A DNA stretch of 64,000 nt. Origin: a virus. The translations under genes were made by a program, and so were the position numbers. The notes under the pieces were generated by a model. It was not told where the DNA came from. It saw only the letters and a program-made list of their open reading frames with translations, and ran no database searches. The stretch is taken from positions 62,001 through 126,000 of the IMG/VR virus record IMGVR_UViG_3300042402_007915; one strand, given 5' to 3'. How positions within the stretch are numbered: the stretch's first letter is position 1; every line of letters begins with the position of its first letter. Positions 59,522-64,000 of the stretch are shown one piece after another.

Positions 59522-61974
59522 TGTTTACCTCCATAGATTGTTATTTCTCTAGCAAGGATTTCAGCAGTTTGGTTCTCTTCGTCTTCGTCAGAGTCTGACG
59601 ACTTGATGAGGCCCGAGACCTTTAAGATCATCCCAGATTCTAGTTTTACGTTTGGGTACTTAGCTTCTAGCTTCTTTACGCCTTCTGCGAAAATCAGTAC
59701 TGTGGCAAAAGACGTGCCGTCTTCGATTTCAATAAGACCCATGCGACTACCCTTCTTTGTAGTCTTAATCTTTGCTGATACAATTGCGCCCGCAAAAATA
59801 CCTCTATCGTCAGGTCTTGCATTGATCAAGAATTCTGCTTCTGGGTAGATAGTGTGGGCCGGATGTTTGCCTAAGTAGCAGCCAATAGCTTGTCCCTGTT
59901 CAAGCTGTTCCTTGAGAGAAAGCTGAGCGTTATAAGGCCTAACTGGGAAGGTAATGAAATGCGGCATCTCTTTATGTTTAAGCTCTGGCTTGCGTCTGAG
60001 GTCCTTATGTTCTTCGAGGAAGGTTTCTTCTTCGAGAGTAAGAGGCGCGGCTTTCTTTAGCGACTTTTGATGCCGAAGCTTGTCGCGTCTTTCAATGAGT
60101 GGCAATACGATAGCCATCTCTTTGTCTCTCTCAAGGATCTCAGCTTCTCTTTCATGATAGGCAATCAGATCAGGCTTGTAAGCAAAGATCAGCTCCATCA
60201 TCTCTAACAAGTGTTCTCTGTAATGACCGAAGCAATCCATAGCCCCACTCTGTACAAGAGCAGTGAAAACCTTAGTGTTCATTTTAGTCTGGTTTGTTCT
60301 GTTCATGAAATCTTGAAGGTCTTCAAATGGCTTAGATCCTCGGATCTTTAAGATGTGGCTGACTGCAGAGCCGCCAACATTCTTGATTCCATTCAAACCA
60401 AACCTAATACATGTTGGATTGATAATCTCAAAATGGTTTCCTGACTCGTTGATGTCTGGGCAAAGCACGTCAATATCAAACTGACGCGCTTCATCAATGT
60501 ACTCCATCACTTTAACACGCCACATCTTTGGCGACATCATTCTAGATCCAACAGACATCAGAGCACAGAAGTACTCAACGGTGTGGTTCGCCTTCAGGTA
60601 GGCACACACATAAGACAAGTACGAATAGGCAACGGAATGGGAGGCATTGAACAAGTAGTCCGCACAACCAATGATAATGTCCCACAAACGGGAGACTTGC
60701 GCTTCAGAAAGGCCGTACTTCGCACAACCAGCAAAGAACAGAGGCTGTAGCTTCTCTAGGTACTTCTTGTCCTTCTTACCTACAGCCCTTCTTGCAGTAT
60801 CGGCGTCCTGGAGAGAAAGGCCTGCAACTTCAGTGAAGAGCTTAATGAGCTGCTCTTGGTAAACAAGAACGCGCCTAGTATTACTCCACATATCTGCGAT
60901 AACCGCAGGAATTTCAGGATCGGATTCTCTATTCAAGTAACGATCTAAGAAGCCTGCCGACATTGGACCTGGACGTACAAGCGCCGAAATGTCCGAAAGC
61001 TCAGCAACGCTTGTTGGTTTAGCTTTCATTACGGCATCTCCAATAAGAGATGAGGTCTCGAACTGAAAGACGCCGGTAAGCAGCCCACGAGCAAAGAGAG
61101 CGTAAGTCCTCTTGTCGTTGTCAGGGATGTTGTAGATGTCGATAGAGAGGCCCTTACGCTTTTGTATAAGTTCAACAGCTACCTGGAGTACGTCCAAGGT
61201 CTTAATGATCAAGAAGTCGTACTTGATTAAACCAAGCGCCTCAACTTCCTTCATATCAAACTGGGTAACCCGAAGCTTATCTGCAGTCGTATAAGTCGGC
61301 GCCACTAAATGTACAGGGAAATCTGAAATGATCATACCAGCAGGATGAACACCATTATTCGAAATCATACCATCTAGGTTGTAAGTGAAATCGAACCACT
61401 CAGAATACTTGGCGTCTTCTAGTAACTCAGGATGTGCAGGATATCCCTTCTCCGGGTTCCCCTTGACAACTTCCTTAAGGGTTGGCTCTTTACCAAACAA
61501 AGGGTCAGGAATCTTTGCAAGGATTTCATTTCGAACAGCAAGATGAGAGTCCTTGGCTTTGTCTCCAAGTTCTTTGTCTGGCATCCAGATAGAGAAATAT
61601 CTTTGAGTTAAAGAGCGAGGCCCAAACTTACCGTGAGTACCAATGTTGGCGACGTTATCGATGCCCCAAAGGTTGACAATGTGGTCAATGAGCTTTGTCC
61701 GACCACTCTCGGAAAAGTCCATATCGATGTCTGGAGCTGCTCCACCGATAGTGTCACTTCGTCCTTGCTGAAAATCAAAATCATCAGTTAGCCCCAAAGT
61801 AAATAAGAGTAAACTGTTGCGCTCGTTAACCTTAAAGAATAGACTCTTCTCTAAACAAAAGAGTAATCTCTCGACGTCTGCTTCTGTGGTAAATTCGAGT
61901 TCGTAATCTAGAAAGTCTTTATCCACAAGAGCGACTCGTTCCTCTAGCAGCGAAGAACGTATCTTCTCTTTCAT
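59518..61974 (-). CDS. dnaE: DNA polymerase III alpha subunit (DnaE-like), no PHP domain
   Basis: 818 residues from ATG 61974, after AAGGAGGT; frame continues to 62064 but through the opposing gene's start. Catalytic acids: PDIDMDF at 81-87 and the third in LIKYDFL. HPAGMIIS, VRPGPMSAGF and YQEQLIKLF are C-family polymerase features, and the C-terminus has an OB-fold (IVSAKIKTTKKGSRMGLIEI). Bacterial DnaE has about 280 PHP residues and more before this point; here only 80 precede the active site. No 3'-5' exonuclease is fused. Main replicative polymerase of the phage, working with the primase-helicase. Confidence 0.93.
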   Translation of the reverse strand: MKEKIRSSLLEERVALVDKDFLDYELEFTTEADVERLLFCLEKSLFFKVNERNSLLLFTLGLTDDFDFQQGRSDTIGGAAPDIDMDFSESGRTKLIDHIVNLWGIDNVANIGTHGKFGPRSLTQRYFSIWMPDKELGDKAKDSHLAVRNEILAKIPDPLFGKEPTLKEVVKGNPEKGYPAHPELLEDAKYSEWFDFTYNLDGMISNNGVHPAGMIISDFPVHLVAPTYTTADKLRVTQFDMKEVEALGLIKYDFLIIKTLDVLQVAVELIQKRKGLSIDIYNIPDNDKRTYALFARGLLTGVFQFETSSLIGDAVMKAKPTSVAELSDISALVRPGPMSAGFLDRYLNRESDPEIPAVIADMWSNTRRVLVYQEQLIKLFTEVAGLSLQDADTARRAVGKKDKKYLEKLQPLFFAGCAKYGLSEAQVSRLWDIIIGCADYLFNASHSVAYSYLSYVCAYLKANHTVEYFCALMSVGSRMMSPKMWRVKVMEYIDEARQFDIDVLCPDINESGNHFEIINPTCIRFGLNGIKNVGGSAVSHILKIRGSKPFEDLQDFMNRTNQTKMNTKVFTALVQSGAMDCFGHYREHLLEMMELIFAYKPDLIAYHEREAEILERDKEMAIVLPLIERRDKLRHQKSLKKAAPLTLEEETFLEEHKDLRRKPELKHKEMPHFITFPVRPYNAQLSLKEQLEQGQAIGCYLGKHPAHTIYPEAEFLINARPDDRGIFAGAIVSAKIKTTKKGSRMGLIEIEDGTSFATVLIFAEGVKKLEAKYPNVKLESGMILKVSGLIKSSDSDEDEENQTAEILAREITIYGGKQ
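61912..61938. repeat. Duplicated junction repeat, copy A (inside dnaE 5' end)
   Basis: Twenty-four of 27 bases match 63615-63641: identical AAAGTCTTTA, six partly different bases, then identical AGAGCGACTCG ending. On the minus strand it encodes the ERVALVDKDFL element of DnaE. Both copies are followed downstream by CCTTGGGGG(G)AAAATG of a plus-strand gene. Confidence 0.75.
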
Positions 61975-61993
61975 GCAACCTCCTTGGGGGAAA

Positions 61994-63589
61994 ATGTCTG
62001 CCCATACCGAAATTTCATCTTCAGAGCTGCCAGTTTTGCCTGACGATGCTCGAGTCCTTCGCAAGCTGCGTCGTATTCAAGACGGTGGCGAGATTAGGTA
62101 TGCAGATATTTTTGCTGGGTGTGGTGGTATTTCTCTTGGTTTCTTGACAGCTGGGTTCAAGCCGGTCGGATCTATTGAGTGTGACCCCTGGGCAGCCAAG
62201 TCACACGGAACAAACTTTGGACCCCATTCTGCAGGGGCTGATCGTCCGGCACTTCATATCCCACGCGATGCTGTTACTGAAACCGCTGAAAGCTTTTTTG
62301 CTGACCTCGGGATTAGTGGCGAGACAGAAGATCAAATAGATGTATTGGTTGGCGGCCCACCTTGCCAAGCATTCGCTCGTGTCGGCAGAGCCAAGCTTCG
62401 AGAGCAAGCTCGCCTTCGAGATGAAGTCACAGCGGACCAAGCCTTTCTTGTAGATGGACGTGTAAACCTTTGGGAGCGTTATGTTGCATTCATTAGGGCT
62501 ACAAAGCCAGTAGCTCTTCTTATGGAAAATGTCCCAGATATCCTGAATCATGGTGGGGCTAATGTTGCAGAGCTTGTAGCCAAAAGCCTTGAGAAGGAAG
62601 GGTATGACGTTGTATACACTCTGCTAAACGCTGCTTGGTATGGCGTACCGCAGATAAGAGAACGGATGATACTTGTCGGCTTTCACAAGGCAACAGGTAT
62701 CAGGCCTCGATTCCCAACACCTACGCACTACCTTGATTTGCCGTCTGGTTATGTCTCTCTAAGGAATACTGCACGCCGAGTAATCAAGAGCGAAGGCTCA
62801 GATTATCACCGCTGGGTAGATGGGCCTTCAAGCTTAGCAATGCCTGCAACTTCCGCTGCCGATGCTTTAGCTGACCTTCCGGTCTTCTGTGCGCAAGATC
62901 TTTTACACTCTGGCAAGTTGCGTCGTGGCCCTAAAGATTTATCCGAACAGATTGATTACACAACAAACGAACCAGCTACTTCCTACTCTAGGTTAATGAG
63001 GGAATGGTTCGGGTTTGCAACGAAAGCGGCGACTAGCCATGTCTTCCGCTACTTACCACGAGACTACAAAATCTTCGCTGAAATGAGAGCCGGGTGGGAG
63101 TACCCAGCGATTCATGCTCATGTAGAGCACAAAATTACAGAGTGGCTAGCTGAACGTAAACGCTGTGGTCTCTCTACCGACCTCTCAGATCCTGAAGTGA
63201 ACAGCTTTGTTACGAGTTGGCGTCTATCCTCTGATCCCCACAAGTTCCCAAACAAGTGGTGGAAGATGGAAGCCAACAAACCCGTACGAACTTTGATGGC
63301 TCACCTTGGGAAAGACTCCTACTCACACATTCACTTTGACTCTGAGCAAGCTCGGACTATCACAGTCCGTGAGGCGGCTCGGCTTCAGTCTTTCCCTGAT
63401 GGATTTGTATTTGAAGGCTCAATGAATCCTGCGTTTAAGCAAATTGGTAACGCTGTGCCGCCGTTATTTGCTTACGCTATTGCACGAGCGATGCTAGAAT
63501 GCTTAGCAGCCCCTACTGTTCCCGACATGCGGGTTGAGTTGCTTGGGTTATCCGCTTCGCAGATTACGACAACTCGGGGAACTCCATGA
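61994..63589 (+). CDS. DNA (cytosine-5) methyltransferase
   Basis: 531 residues from ATG 61994 (MSAHTEISSSELP), after TTGGGGG; an in-frame ATG at 61973 would overlap the dnaE start. Motif I is DIFAGCGGISLGF (SAM binding), motif IV GGPPCQAFA with the catalytic Cys, motif VI MENVP, motif VIII QIRERMILVGF and motif X QIGNAVPPLFAYAIA; all are present, so it should be active. The variable region between VIII and IX chooses the DNA target. No matching restriction gene is nearby, so it is a solitary enzyme, most likely for protection from host restriction. Short flanking repeats suggest a later insertion. Confidence 0.95.
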   Translation: MSAHTEISSSELPVLPDDARVLRKLRRIQDGGEIRYADIFAGCGGISLGFLTAGFKPVGSIECDPWAAKSHGTNFGPHSAGADRPALHIPRDAVTETAESFFADLGISGETEDQIDVLVGGPPCQAFARVGRAKLREQARLRDEVTADQAFLVDGRVNLWERYVAFIRATKPVALLMENVPDILNHGGANVAELVAKSLEKEGYDVVYTLLNAAWYGVPQIRERMILVGFHKATGIRPRFPTPTHYLDLPSGYVSLRNTARRVIKSEGSDYHRWVDGPSSLAMPATSAADALADLPVFCAQDLLHSGKLRRGPKDLSEQIDYTTNEPATSYSRLMREWFGFATKAATSHVFRYLPRDYKIFAEMRAGWEYPAIHAHVEHKITEWLAERKRCGLSTDLSDPEVNSFVTSWRLSSDPHKFPNKWWKMEANKPVRTLMAHLGKDSYSHIHFDSEQARTITVREAARLQSFPDGFVFEGSMNPAFKQIGNAVPPLFAYAIARAMLECLAAPTVPDMRVELLGLSASQITTTRGTP

Positions 63590-63614
63590 TGTTCGTAAGC
63601 ACTGCAACACTTAA

Positions 63615-63641
63615 AAAGTCTTTACTCGCAAGAGCGACTCG
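63615..63641. repeat. Duplicated junction repeat, copy B
   Basis: Matches 61912-61938 at 24 of 27 bases. The minus strand reads ERVALASKDFL, without a start codon and with a stop just before, so it looks like a remnant of a dnaE 5' end. It overlaps a perfect 7-base inverted repeat with a one-base centre (AGAGCGA-C-TCGCTCT, 63631-63645). The stretch 63590-63661 otherwise holds only the ribosome site for 63662. Confidence 0.75.
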
Positions 63642-63661
63642 CTCTTATCCTTGGGGGGAAA

Positions 63662-64000
63662 ATGGCTACATACACTCGAATCTCCTCTGACGTCCCGATG
63701 GACGGACGGAGTCTCAAGATTACCGACGTAGCAGAAGGCGATCAAATTGACATCGTTGATGCTCTGGGAAAAGGAGCGCGACATATGCGTTTCTACTTAA
63801 CGGATCCTGCAGACACTATCTCGTATCGTATCAACAGCCGAATCGCTACTTCAGTTAAAGAAGACAAGACTCGTATTGAGCTCAGCTCAGTACATGCTTA
63901 CTTGGGCATCTCAAACAAGGTTGAAATTGTTAATTGGTCTCAGGCTAGCTCTTTCCCTGTATACGAAGAGGAAGGCGAAGCAATTGCGATTGATGACATC
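63662..64000 (+). CDS. Unknown protein, 3' partial
   Basis: First 113 residues; the frame runs off the window. Starts MATYTRISSDVPMDG with the ribosome site TTGGGGGGAAA, nearly the same leader as the methyltransferase gene. Beta-rich, acidic, without signal or membrane segments. Plus-strand orientation away from dnaE suggests the beginning of another late/structural operon, but no family is recognised. Confidence 0.7.
   Translation, partial: MATYTRISSDVPMDGRSLKITDVAEGDQIDIVDALGKGARHMRFYLTDPADTISYRINSRIATSVKEDKTRIELSSVHAYLGISNKVEIVNWSQASSFPVYEEEGEAIAIDDI

Noticed and set aside
61973-61993. Earlier ATG for the methyltransferase (MQPPWGK)
   Set aside because: It would consume the ribosome site and overlap the dnaE start; the ATG at 61994 has a G-rich site at good distance.
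61975-62064. 30-residue N-terminal extension of DnaE
   Set aside because: It is antisense to the methyltransferase start and lies before a perfect AAGGAGGT site serving the ATG at 61974.
1-64000. tRNA genes, insertion sequences, integrase or attachment sites
   Set aside because: Intergenic gaps are all under about 75 bases and none showed a cloverleaf; no transposase or recombinase motif was seen in any coding frame.

Overview
The window is a 64 kb, almost gap-free piece of a tailed bacteriophage (Caudoviricetes) genome. A gp25-like baseplate protein followed by a gpJ/gp47-like baseplate protein, several very long tail proteins and a complete replication module suggest a contractile-tailed phage with a large genome. 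No integrase, repressor, tRNA, insertion sequence or host gene is visible. The host cannot be named. Strong AGGAGG-type ribosome sites, moderate GC and frequent GTG/TTG starts fit many bacteria.

Layout. (1) Positions 1-33988, plus strand: a tightly packed late region. It starts with the 3' part of a giant protein carrying both signatures of a two-barrel (DPBB) RNA polymerase, K-x7-K-G and DADGD. Next is a 2,968-residue tail hub-like protein with an M23 peptidase domain, then baseplate genes, a run of large beta-rich tail/fibre proteins (three with apparently related discoidin-like sections) and a coiled-coil membrane protein of the XhlA type. A bidirectional terminator at 34005-34034 closes this region. 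(2) Positions 34033-48240, minus strand: an accessory region. Its core is a tandem array of about thirteen paralogous genes of 120-151 residues. All but one open with a tag close to M-K-L-N-L-E-x-x-R-S-S-I-W-D, and they share two further blocks; one outlier copy lies at 47617-48240. Small membrane proteins, a lipoprotein and an SPL-type radical SAM enzyme are mixed in. (3) Positions 48307-61974, minus strand: DNA metabolism. It holds a possible sigma-like protein, PD-(D/E)XK nucleases, ClpP, a zinc ribbon, ThyX, a fused primase-helicase, a Cas4/RecB-like nuclease, a metallophosphoesterase and a DnaE polymerase without a PHP domain. (4) Positions 61994-64000, plus strand: a C5 DNA methyltransferase and the beginning of another gene, flanked by a short duplicated junction.

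How the parts may work together: minus-strand genes would replicate, repair and nucleolytically process DNA and make dTMP. Plus-strand genes would build the tail, and the giant polymerase-like protein beside the tail hub could be carried in the virion and injected for first transcription (inference). The methyltransferase would protect phage DNA. The tagged paralog array is the strongest candidate for an undescribed system; its function cannot be read from sequence.
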